Positions 7,558 to 15,768 of a stretch of 64,000 bases of DNA are shown one piece after another. Under the pieces are notes generated by a model. The model saw nothing but the letters and a program-made list of their open reading frames with translations. It was not told the origin of the DNA and ran no database searches. The position numbers and the translations under genes are program-made. How positions within the stretch are numbered: the first letter of the stretch is position 1; every line of letters begins with the position of its first letter. Location: assembly GCA_041739275.1 (NCBI GenBank), contig JBGSOF010000050.1, positions 1 to 64,000 of the forward strand. The letters are read 5' to 3'. This DNA is from WGMI01 sp041739275. Its GTDB lineage: Bacteria > Bacteroidota > Bacteroidia > Flavobacteriales > Schleiferiaceae.

Positions 7558-9384
7558 GTGAATCCATTTAGGAGATTGCTCCCCAGACTGAGGGCATACA
7601 GGGCGTCGATTGCGCTCAACACCGTTTTCAACCTGCTTTCGGTCGTTTTTTCGCTTTTTTCGGTGGGCTTGATTATCCCCGCTCTGCAGGTGATTTTCGG
7701 CAAGAGCCCTTCAGAACTCGCGTCGGCCTCGGCCAACGGAAATGCGTGGCTGGTCGAAATACAGCACCGTTTCTACGCTTCGATGGCGCACTATACCGAA
7801 CTCCACGGGCAAACGGGCGCACTCACGTTTACCGCCCTTTGGGTGGTCGTGGTTTTTTTCCTGAAAAACAGCTTTCACTATCTGGCGCTCTACACGGTCG
7901 CACCTCTTCGAAACGGCATCAGTCGAGATTTGCGCAAAGACTTGCACAACAAAATCTTGTCTCTTCCGCTGGGATATTACAACGAGCAGCGCAAGGGCGA
8001 TTTGATGTCGCGAATGAGCGGCGATTTAAAGGAAATCGAGCACGCCGTGGTGGTCTTGATCGAGACGGTTTTCCGAGAACCCATCATGCTCTTGGGTTCC
8101 TTGACGGTCTTGTTTTGGATGAGTCCGTCGCTCACTTTATTCGTTCTTTTTCTGCTCCCGGTTGCCTCCTTTGTGGTTACGCGCATTGGCAAGAGCCTCA
8201 GGAGGTCCACCTCTCTGGCGCAGAGCCGAATGGGAGATTTGCTTTCGCTGGCCGAAGAGAGCATCAGCGGTTTGCGGGTCATTAAGGCGTTTAACGCGGA
8301 ACGAACCAAAGCGTCTCATTTCGACAAGGCAAACGAAGACCACTTCCGCCTGATGAACCGAGTTCTGCGCAAGGGCGATTTGGCCTCACCCATCAGCGAA
8401 ATATTGGGCTCGATGGTCATGGCCGCGGTCATTTGGTTCGGGGGGCGTGAAGTGCTTCACTCCGATCATTTTAAGCTTGAACAATTCATCGCGTACATCC
8501 TGTTCTTCTACCAAATGCAGGCTCCGGCCAAGGCGCTTTCTCGGGCGAGCTATCAGGTGCAAAAAGGAAGAGCTTCGGCCGAGCGAATTTTCGAAGTCCT
8601 CGATTCTCAAAATCCCATTGCTCAAAAACCCGGGGCGCACGATCCGGTCGATTTTCTCGATCGAATTCGATTTAGGGGCGTTCGTTTTGGATATCAAGAC
8701 GATAGAGAAGTGTTGAGCGAAATTGATTTCGAGTTGGTCAAAGGCCGAACGGTGGCTTTGGTGGGGCAAAGTGGAAGTGGAAAGACGACCATCGCCAATC
8801 TTTTGCCGCGTTTTTATGATGTCAGCGGGGGTTCTATCGAACTCGATGGCAGAGACTTGCGCGATTTGACCGTCGATGGGCTCCGCAGGCTCATGGGTAT
8901 GGTGAACCAGGAGAGCATTTTGTTTAACGACACGGTTCGGAACAACATCGCCCTCGGAAAGCCCGACGCGACCTTAGAAGAAGTGGTTCAGGCCGCCAAA
9001 GTGGCTCATGCCGAGGAGTTTATCGAAAAGCTTCCGAATGGGTACGACACACCCATCGGTGACGGAGGCATGATGTTGAGCGGGGGGCAACGTCAGCGTT
9101 TGGCGATTGCGCGGGCGGTCTTGAAGAATCCGCCGATTTTGGTTCTCGACGAGGCAACCTCGGCCTTGGATACCGAATCGGAGCGCTGGGTGCAGGATGC
9201 ACTCATCGGTTTGATGAAGAACCGCACTTCTTTGGTGATCGCGCACCGCCTGAGTACAGTGCAACATGCAGATTTGATCTTGGTGCTCGAACGAGGTCGC
9301 ATTGCCGAGCGCGGCACTCATGCGGAACTCTTGGCCAAATCGGGTATTTATGCTCGTTTAATCGAACTTCAGACTTTCTCTTAG
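7558..9384 (+). CDS. MsbA-like ABC exporter (fused membrane and ATPase domains)
   Basis: 608 aa from the GTG at 7558. Residues about 1-330 form a six-helix type I exporter membrane domain and the rest is the ATP-binding domain. Visible motifs are Walker A GQSGSGKTT, signature LSGGQRQRLAIARA, Walker B ILVLDEATSALD, and the switch His in VIAHRLSTVQ. It resembles MsbA/lipid A or multidrug exporters; the substrate cannot be read from sequence. The reading frame stays open upstream to an ATG at 7408 inside rbfA, but that would cross rbfA and both promoters, so the GTG is preferred. mce starts 2 bp downstream. Confidence 0.88.
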   Translation: MNPFRRLLPRLRAYRASIALNTVFNLLSVVFSLFSVGLIIPALQVIFGKSPSELASASANGNAWLVEIQHRFYASMAHYTELHGQTGALTFTALWVVVVFFLKNSFHYLALYTVAPLRNGISRDLRKDLHNKILSLPLGYYNEQRKGDLMSRMSGDLKEIEHAVVVLIETVFREPIMLLGSLTVLFWMSPSLTLFVLFLLPVASFVVTRIGKSLRRSTSLAQSRMGDLLSLAEESISGLRVIKAFNAERTKASHFDKANEDHFRLMNRVLRKGDLASPISEILGSMVMAAVIWFGGREVLHSDHFKLEQFIAYILFFYQMQAPAKALSRASYQVQKGRASAERIFEVLDSQNPIAQKPGAHDPVDFLDRIRFRGVRFGYQDDREVLSEIDFELVKGRTVALVGQSGSGKTTIANLLPRFYDVSGGSIELDGRDLRDLTVDGLRRLMGMVNQESILFNDTVRNNIALGKPDATLEEVVQAAKVAHAEEFIEKLPNGYDTPIGDGGMMLSGGQRQRLAIARAVLKNPPILVLDEATSALDTESERWVQDALIGLMKNRTSLVIAHRLSTVQHADLILVLERGRIAERGTHAELLAKSGIYARLIELQTFS

Positions 9385-9386
9385 CC

Positions 9387-9809
9387 ATGGTCAATCAGAT
9401 TGAGCACATCGGAATCGCAGTTCGTTCGCTCGAGGCCGCTGTCCCCATTTTCGAGGCGCTCCTCTCGACCTCGGTCTACAAAATCGAAGAAGTGGAATCG
9501 GAAAAAGTCCGGACGGCTTTTTTGCAAACGGGTCCGAGTAAAATTGAATTGCTCGAAGCGACGAACCCGGAATCGGCCATTGCCCGGAGCCTTGAACAAA
9601 GGGGAGAGGGCATTCACCACATCGCCTTTGCGGTAAGCGACATAAAAGCGGAAATGCTTCGGCTTAAAGAGCTGGGATTTAGATTGCTGAATGAAGAGCC
9701 AAAGCAGGGTGCCGACGGCAAGCTCGTCGCTTTTGTCCACCCCAAAAGTGCGGGAGGTGTGCTTGTTGAGCTCTGCATGGACGACCCGAGCCAGGGAGTG
9801 CACCCCTAA
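9387..9809 (+). CDS. mce: Methylmalonyl-CoA epimerase
   Basis: 140 aa, the full length of the family (vicinal-oxygen-chelate fold, two beta-alpha-beta-beta-beta units). It interconverts the (R) and (S) forms of methylmalonyl-CoA in propionyl-CoA metabolism. Metal ligands expected in the family are visible: His in IEHIGIAVRSLE, His in GIHHIAFAVSDI and Glu in GVLVELCM. The gene begins 2 bp after the ABC exporter stop, so it is probably co-transcribed with it. No mutase genes are in the window. It ends 5 bp from the convergent pdxA stop. Confidence 0.92.
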   Translation: MVNQIEHIGIAVRSLEAAVPIFEALLSTSVYKIEEVESEKVRTAFLQTGPSKIELLEATNPESAIARSLEQRGEGIHHIAFAVSDIKAEMLRLKELGFRLLNEEPKQGADGKLVAFVHPKSAGGVLVELCMDDPSQGVHP

Positions 9810-9814
9810 ATCGC

Positions 9815-10879
9815 CTAGCGTTCTTTTTTGCCTTTTTTTCCGAAGGGCAGAGGCGCCTTGCTGATAAACAAATGCGTTTTTCGCGTTCGAAGCACATCGA
9901 TACAGAGATAGATGGATTCGAGCAGACTGCTCGTCGAGGCCTCGCCTTTGCCGGCAATCGAGAAGGCGGTTCCGTGGTCGGGCGAGCAACGTACAATGGG
10001 CAATCCTGAGCTCAAATTAACCCCCGAATCGAAGTTCAGTGCTTTGAACGGAATCAAGCCTTGGTCGTGGTACATCGCAAGCACCGCATCGAATTCGGCC
10101 TGAGCACCACTCCCAAAAAATCCATCGGCCGCGTAGGGTCCGAACACAGAGATGCCTTTGGCGCGCGCCTCTTCTATGGCGGGTTGAATGCGTTCGATCT
10201 CTTCAGCTCCCATCAAACCTCCGTCGCCGTTGTGCGGGTTGAGTCCCAGCACCGCAATCTTGCCGCGCCCGAAACCAAAGTCAACCCGAAGGGCTTCGTC
10301 GAGTTTTTCGATTTTGGCGAGGATGCGCGCTTTGCTCAGAACTGACGAAACTTTGTCGAGGGCGATGTGCTCGGTCGCCAAGGCCACCCTGAGGGTCTCA
10401 GAACAGAGGATCATCAAAGGATCCGAGGCGAATTTCTTACCCAAAAAACCCGTATGACCGGTGAAATCCGGAAGCAATGCCGCAATTCTCGCCTTGTCGA
10501 CCGGCAGGGTAATCAAACCCTGAGACTCGCCCGATTGAACCTCCGCAATGGCCGATTCCAGAGAGGCTAGAGCTTTTTGGGCTCCCTCGGTTTCGGGCAT
10601 TCCCGCAGTTCGCTTGTATTCGCCCTCCCAAACCTGGCGAACCCAGATCTTGCCGTGTCTGGGTTTTTCTCCCGGTCTGATGCTGAGCAAAGGGGGCTCG
10701 AGCAAGCCCAGTTCTTTGGCCCAAGACTGCAGGGTTCTCTTTTCGGCGTGGATCACCGGAGTAAAGAGCTCGAGCAAGCGTTCGTCTGAAAGCGCTTTTA
10801 ACAATACCTCGGGTCCTATGCCCGCGGGATCGCCTATGCTGAAGGATAGAACGGGCAATTGAGTATCAGAAGCGCTCAT
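9815..10879 (-). CDS. pdxA: 4-hydroxythreonine-4-phosphate dehydrogenase
   Basis: 354 aa. NAD-dependent oxidation and decarboxylation of 4-phosphohydroxy-threonine in DXP-dependent pyridoxal phosphate synthesis. Family blocks visible are the N-terminal SIGDPAGIGPEV, TGHTGFLG, the metal-binding region LGLNPHNGDGG and AMYHDQGLIPFKAL, where His and Asp coordinate the divalent metal. Length is normal. Its ATG overlaps the stop of the upstream aminopeptidase gene by 4 bp, indicating a pepA-pdxA operon. Confidence 0.94.
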   Translation of the reverse strand: MSASDTQLPVLSFSIGDPAGIGPEVLLKALSDERLLELFTPVIHAEKRTLQSWAKELGLLEPPLLSIRPGEKPRHGKIWVRQVWEGEYKRTAGMPETEGAQKALASLESAIAEVQSGESQGLITLPVDKARIAALLPDFTGHTGFLGKKFASDPLMILCSETLRVALATEHIALDKVSSVLSKARILAKIEKLDEALRVDFGFGRGKIAVLGLNPHNGDGGLMGAEEIERIQPAIEEARAKGISVFGPYAADGFFGSGAQAEFDAVLAMYHDQGLIPFKALNFDSGVNLSSGLPIVRCSPDHGTAFSIAGKGEASTSSLLESIYLCIDVLRTRKTHLFISKAPLPFGKKGKKER

Positions 10880-12297
10880 CGCTTGGTTTGTAAGAAGTCG
10901 TAGAGCAACCGAATGCCAACCCCGCTGCCCCCTTTGACTCGATATTGATCGTCGGCTTCGAGAAAGGCGGGTCCCGCAATGTCGAGGTGGATGTAGGGAT
11001 AGTCCGTAAAATGCTCGAGAAACTTACCCGCTGTAATTGCGCCGGCCGTCTTGCCTCCAATATTCTTCATGTCGGCTATCGGCGACTTGAGCATCTCTTT
11101 GTAATCGTCCCAGAAGGGCAGAACTGCGACTCTTTCGTGGACGCGTGCCCCGCTTTCGACGAGCCGTGCCATCGATTTTTCGGAGGCGTTGCCCATGGCC
11201 ACCAGTCCGTTTTTGCCTATGGTGTTGGCGGCCGAACCCGTCAAAGTGGCGAGATCGATCACCAATTCAGGATCGTATTTCTTGGCATAGCTCAAGGCAT
11301 CGGCCAACAGCATTCGACCTTCGGCGTCGGTGTTGAGCACCTCGACGGTGGTTCCGTCAAACATGCGAATTACGTCTCCAGGGGTATAGGCATTGCCTCC
11401 GGGGCGGTTGTCGCTGGCCGGGATTAAACCGATCAAGCGAAGCGAGAGTTTTGTTCGGGCGGCGAGTGCAAAAAGTCCAATCACCGCGGCCGCACCGCTC
11501 ATATCGCTCTTCATGCTGTCCATAGAGCCTGCGGTGGGCTTCAGGCTCAGGCCGCCGGTGTCGTACACCACGCCTTTGCCGACCAAGACCAAGGGTTTTT
11601 CGTTGGTCGCGTCTTTCGGGCTCCATTCGAGAATGGTGAAGGTCGGCGGGTCGACGCTTCCTCGATTCACCGCGAGGATGCCGCCCATTTTGAGCGATTC
11701 AATTTTCTTTTTGTTGAAAATCTCAACTTTAAATCCGGTCTCTTTCCCGATGCGCTCGGCCTCCGAGGCCAGTTTTTCGGCATTCAACGCGTTGACTGGC
11801 TCGTTGATGAGGTCTCGGGCTTCAAAAACCGAACGAACGGTGGCGTGGAGAATCTCGAACTCTTCTTCGTCCAAACCCGGAATACTGACCACTTCGGGCA
11901 TCGGAGACACGGGTTTGCTCAGATAGCGATCAAAGCGATAACTGCCGAGCCAAAGCCCTTCGGCAAAGGCATAAAGCGAAAGGCTTTTGCTCAGAGAGAG
12001 CACCTGCATGCGGGTACACAGCGCAGTTCCGGCTTTCTTCCACACAGCAAGGCCGAGGATGCGCATTTCTTCAAGACCCGCGGGCGTTCCCGGGTTCCTT
12101 CGCACCCGCCAAAGCGCCAATCTCCGCTCGCCTTCGGTAAATTCAAGCTGGCTGCGCTCCGGGTTCTCGAACTGGGTGCGTATCCACTGTTTTCGGTTTC
12201 GACCTAAGGGGATTTTAGAGAGTTCGATTTCTTTTTCAAAGAGGTAGACCTCGTAATCAGCCGGGAGCTCGAGAGCTTCGTTGGATAGCGCAATCAT
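10876..12297 (-). CDS. pepA: Leucyl aminopeptidase (M17 family)
   Basis: 473 aa from the ATG at 12297. Dinuclear-metal exopeptidase removing N-terminal residues. The M17 signature NTDAEGRMLLADALSYA is intact, preceded by VGKGVVYDTGGLSLKP with a catalytic Lys and metal-binding Asp. The N-terminal half is the usual poorly conserved domain. The frame is open further upstream, but a TACCTTTG promoter element lies at 12316-12323 and the extra residues are not family-like. The divergent neighbour encodes a T9SS substrate. Co-transcribed with pdxA. Confidence 0.92.
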   Translation of the reverse strand: MIALSNEALELPADYEVYLFEKEIELSKIPLGRNRKQWIRTQFENPERSQLEFTEGERRLALWRVRRNPGTPAGLEEMRILGLAVWKKAGTALCTRMQVLSLSKSLSLYAFAEGLWLGSYRFDRYLSKPVSPMPEVVSIPGLDEEEFEILHATVRSVFEARDLINEPVNALNAEKLASEAERIGKETGFKVEIFNKKKIESLKMGGILAVNRGSVDPPTFTILEWSPKDATNEKPLVLVGKGVVYDTGGLSLKPTAGSMDSMKSDMSGAAAVIGLFALAARTKLSLRLIGLIPASDNRPGGNAYTPGDVIRMFDGTTVEVLNTDAEGRMLLADALSYAKKYDPELVIDLATLTGSAANTIGKNGLVAMGNASEKSMARLVESGARVHERVAVLPFWDDYKEMLKSPIADMKNIGGKTAGAITAGKFLEHFTDYPYIHLDIAGPAFLEADDQYRVKGGSGVGIRLLYDFLQTKR

Positions 12298-12315
12298 TTC
12301 AGGGGTTTTGACGTT

Positions 12316-12323
12316 CAAAGGTA
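12316..12323 (-). promoter_or_regulatory. -7 promoter element TACCTTTG for pepA-pdxA
   Basis: Exact TAnnTTTG match on the minus strand, 18 nt before the ATG at 12297. This spacing matches dusB and lepA and settles the pepA start. Confidence 0.6.
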
Positions 12324-12446
12324 GCGAAGCAGCCCAAGCCCTCTGGATGCGCCGAGGGTTGAGATCGCCGAGCCGCCGAACTTCGGCACTTTGCGCCTGT
12401 TGTTTACCTTTATCGAACACCCTCTGCGGTATTTCACCCGCCTTTG

Positions 12447-15146
12447 ATGCACGCGCGCTTTCCGTCTTTTTTGGTCCGATTCTATTTGATTTCGAGTTTA
12501 TTGCTACTCGTTTCACAAGAAGTGCGGGCAACCCATAACCGAGCGGGAGAGATCACCTACACTTGGGTGGGAGGTCTTACGTACGAGTTTACCATCACTA
12601 CGTACACCAAAGAAAGCGCTCCCGCAGACCGCTGTCAGCTCACCATCGACTGGGGCGATAACACCAACGACGTGCTTCCGAGAGTGAACGGCCCGTTTGG
12701 TTCCTGCGGAAATGCGCGCATGGGCGAAGATTTGGGAGGTGACTTTAAAAAGAACGTCTACATAGGTTCGCACACCTTTGCAGGTCCGAGTGTCTTTGTG
12801 GTTTCGGTCGAAGATCAGAATCGAAATACCGCTATCGACAACATTCCGAACTCGGTCAATGTGCCTTTTTACATTCAGACCATTTTGCGCATCAACCCTG
12901 TGCTGGGTCCGAATAACTCGGTGCAGCTCTTGAATCCGCCCATCGACAACGGCTGTAAGGACCGGTTGTTTGTGCACAACCCCAGCGCATTCGACCCCGA
13001 TGGAGACAGCCTCGGATTCCAATTGATCAACTGCAGAGGCGCGGGGGGTATTGAAATCTTACAGACCTACGACCCTTCGATTGTGCAAGCTCCTGTGCGA
13101 ATCGATTCAGTCATTGGTCTCCTCGAATGGGACACTCCTCAGAATCAAGGGCAATACAATTTTGCCATCCTCATTTCAGAATACCGCAAAGCGCCGAATG
13201 GGTTTTGGGAGTTTGTGGGGTCCGTGGTCAGAGACTTGCAGGTAGACATCAAGGTGTGCAGCAATCAGCCACCGACCATCGATCCGCTCGGCCCGTTTTG
13301 TGTCGAAGCGGGAGAGACCATTCAGTTTGATGTCACCGGTCGAGATCCCGACAACAACAGTATAATCCTCTCCGCCACCGGTGGCCCTTTGGTCGTACCC
13401 CAGCCTGCGTCTTTTTTTCCGCCCTTGGCTTCGCCGCCCCCCTTGGTCGTTGGTTTTTTGTGGAATACAGACTGCATCCACGTACGAAGGCTTCCGTATA
13501 ACATTGAATTCAAGGTGGTCGACGTGCCACCGGCGGGTCAGACGGCATTGGTGGGCTTTCAAACGGCGCAGATCACGGTGGTTGCCCCCGCTCCTGAGAT
13601 CCTTCGAGTTCAACCCGGTCCCGATCGGGTCGATTTGAGTTGGAGCCCAAGTCTATGCGCTCAGGCCATAGGATATCGCCTGTATCGGCGGCCCGGAGCT
13701 TCGTCTTGGTCTCCTTCGGTGTGCGAAACCGGCGTGCCCGAATACACCGGCTTTAAACTGATCGCAGAGCTGAGCGGTGGGCTCAATGATACTCTTTTCC
13801 AGGATACCGACAGCCTTTTCAGGGGCAATTCGTATTGCTATCGGGTCATCGCCTATTTTGAGGATGGGGCCGAGAGCTACGCCTCCGGCGAAGTTTGCGG
13901 GCGGTTGCGGATAGACGCGCCCCTGATCACCCGAGTCGATATTACCCAAACGGACGCTCAGAACGGATCCATAGAAATTCGCTGGTCTCCTCCGCTCGAA
14001 CTCGACAGCGCGGCTATAGTGCCCAATTATGGGTATGCGCTTTGGAGGCGGACCGGGGTCGACGGCCCTTTTACGGATAGCCTTGGTTTTTTCCCTAATG
14101 TCTTCGATACCACTTATGTAGATTTGGCTTTGAACACGCGCGATTCTGTCTACAGTTATCGGGTCGATCATTACTATGCTGGCCCTGCGTTCGTCAAGGG
14201 TCGCTCGTCCGACCCCGCGTCTTCGACGCGACTCGAAATAACACCCACCGACGGCAGCAATCGCCTCGAATATCAGGCCTCCGTTCCGTGGACCAACCCT
14301 TTGTTCGATATTTTCCGTGAAACGGCCCCGGGAAGTGGGGTTTTTGATTCCATTGCCACGGTGCCTGAATCTGTTTATCACGACACGGCTGCCGTCAATG
14401 GATCGCTGTATTGTTACTTCGTACGGGCTCGGGGTCTATATACGGCCGGAGGACTGCCCGAGCCTTTGTTGAATCGATCTCAGATTCAGTGTGCCGCTCC
14501 CATCGATACCACTTCACCTTGCACGCCTGTGCTCAGAGCTTTGTACGAATGCACCGAGCAAAAGCTCAGACTCGAGTGGGAAAACCCCACAGCCGATTGC
14601 CCGAACGACGTGGTTTCATACAATCTCTATTTCAAGCCCTCGCAGAACGACGTCTTTGGTGCTCCGCTGGCCACGGGAATCACTCAGAACTTTTTTGAAG
14701 ATTTTGAGCCCGGTCTCAATGTCGTAGGGTGTTATGCCATCAGCGCCGTAGACGATGCCGGCGCAGATCCCGGCGGTGCGTCCAACGAAAGTCCCCTGAG
14801 CCAAGAGGTGTGCATCGAAGCCTGCCCTTTGCTCGAATTGCCCAATGTCTTTAGCCCCGACCAGAAATTCGGCAACAACTTCTTCACGGTCGTTACGCGA
14901 AACGGAGAGCTGCAGTATCGAGACATCGGTGCATTTTCGATACGGGTGTTTAATCGCTGGGGCAGCATGGTCTATGAAAGCACCGACATCGATGAGTTTG
15001 CAGCCGCTGGATGGAATGGAAAAGACCGCGCTTCGGGTCTGGATTGTACGGAAGGGGTTTATTTTTTCGTAGCGGAATACCGAGCCAAGAGCATTGCCTC
15101 TGCCCCTCCGGTGATTCTCGAAGGTTCGGTGACCTTGTTTCGTTAA
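12447..15146 (+). CDS. Large secreted protein with T9SS type B (CHU_C) C-terminal domain
   Basis: 899 aa. Residues 1-29 form a signal peptide (cleavage near VRA|THNRAGE). The mature N-terminus THNRAGEITYTW begins a domain also seen in the second large surface protein at 15769-18081. The middle (about 390-780) has fibronectin III-like beta repeats with recurring YRLYRR and YRV-type strands. The last ~85 residues are a gliding-motility-associated CHU_C domain: LPNVFSPD, FNRWGSMVYES, WNGKD, GVYFFVAEY. This domain directs export by the type IX system. Likely cell-surface or adhesive; the ligand is unknown. A TACCTTTA element at 12405-12412 may be its promoter. Confidence 0.88.
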   Translation: MHARFPSFLVRFYLISSLLLLVSQEVRATHNRAGEITYTWVGGLTYEFTITTYTKESAPADRCQLTIDWGDNTNDVLPRVNGPFGSCGNARMGEDLGGDFKKNVYIGSHTFAGPSVFVVSVEDQNRNTAIDNIPNSVNVPFYIQTILRINPVLGPNNSVQLLNPPIDNGCKDRLFVHNPSAFDPDGDSLGFQLINCRGAGGIEILQTYDPSIVQAPVRIDSVIGLLEWDTPQNQGQYNFAILISEYRKAPNGFWEFVGSVVRDLQVDIKVCSNQPPTIDPLGPFCVEAGETIQFDVTGRDPDNNSIILSATGGPLVVPQPASFFPPLASPPPLVVGFLWNTDCIHVRRLPYNIEFKVVDVPPAGQTALVGFQTAQITVVAPAPEILRVQPGPDRVDLSWSPSLCAQAIGYRLYRRPGASSWSPSVCETGVPEYTGFKLIAELSGGLNDTLFQDTDSLFRGNSYCYRVIAYFEDGAESYASGEVCGRLRIDAPLITRVDITQTDAQNGSIEIRWSPPLELDSAAIVPNYGYALWRRTGVDGPFTDSLGFFPNVFDTTYVDLALNTRDSVYSYRVDHYYAGPAFVKGRSSDPASSTRLEITPTDGSNRLEYQASVPWTNPLFDIFRETAPGSGVFDSIATVPESVYHDTAAVNGSLYCYFVRARGLYTAGGLPEPLLNRSQIQCAAPIDTTSPCTPVLRALYECTEQKLRLEWENPTADCPNDVVSYNLYFKPSQNDVFGAPLATGITQNFFEDFEPGLNVVGCYAISAVDDAGADPGGASNESPLSQEVCIEACPLLELPNVFSPDQKFGNNFFTVVTRNGELQYRDIGAFSIRVFNRWGSMVYESTDIDEFAAAGWNGKDRASGLDCTEGVYFFVAEYRAKSIASAPPVILEGSVTLFR

Positions 15147-15166
15147 GCCATAACAACTAGAGTTTT

Positions 15167-15763
15167 ATGTTCACCGGGATTGTGGAGTGTACCGCGCGGC
15201 TCGCGTCGATGGACATCGAAGGGACCAATCGAATTTTCTGGTTTGAATCTCCCATTTCAAACCAGTTGAAAATTGACCAAAGTGTTTCTCATTCAGGGGT
15301 GTGCCTAACCGTCGATGCGCTTGAAGAAGGTCGACATCGAGCCACCGCCATAGCCGAAACCCTTAAGGTAACTGCCCTCGGCTTTAAGAATGTGGGCGAT
15401 TTATTGAACCTCGAGCGAGGTATGAAACCGGTTGATCGCTTCGACGGCCATTGGGTTCAGGGACATGTCGACTGCACCGCGCAATGCACGGACCGAGCAT
15501 CGAGAAATGGGAGTTGGGACTTTCGTTTTTCGCACGGAGTTTCAGACGAGTGGATCACCGTACCCAAGGGAAGCATTTGCGTCGATGGAGTAAGCCTGAC
15601 CGTGGTCGAGTCGGAGCCCTCGGGTTTCAGCGTGAGTATTATTCCCTATACCTACGAACACACGGGCTTTTCTCAAATAAAAACGGGCGATGTCGTCAAC
15701 CTCGAATTCGACATTCTCGGTAAATACATCGCCCGCCTGCTCGCTCAAAGAGGAATCCGCTGA
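15167..15763 (+). CDS. ribE: Riboflavin synthase, alpha subunit
   Basis: 198 aa. Catalyses dismutation of two 6,7-dimethyl-8-ribityllumazine molecules to riboflavin. The N-terminal MFTGIVE and the two tandem lumazine-binding barrels are clear: the first has HSGVCLTVD (Cys/Thr site), the second CVDGVSLTVVE, with GHWVQGHVDC at the hinge. It lies between two unrelated T9SS-substrate genes and is not next to other rib genes. It ends 5 bp from the convergent surface-protein gene. Confidence 0.94.
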   Translation: MFTGIVECTARLASMDIEGTNRIFWFESPISNQLKIDQSVSHSGVCLTVDALEEGRHRATAIAETLKVTALGFKNVGDLLNLERGMKPVDRFDGHWVQGHVDCTAQCTDRASRNGSWDFRFSHGVSDEWITVPKGSICVDGVSLTVVESEPSGFSVSIIPYTYEHTGFSQIKTGDVVNLEFDILGKYIARLLAQRGIR

Positions 15764-15768
15764 TCGCC

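Noticed and set aside
12298..12531. N-terminal extension of leucyl aminopeptidase
   Set aside because: The extra residues are basic and not family-like, and the TACCTTTG element lies within them.
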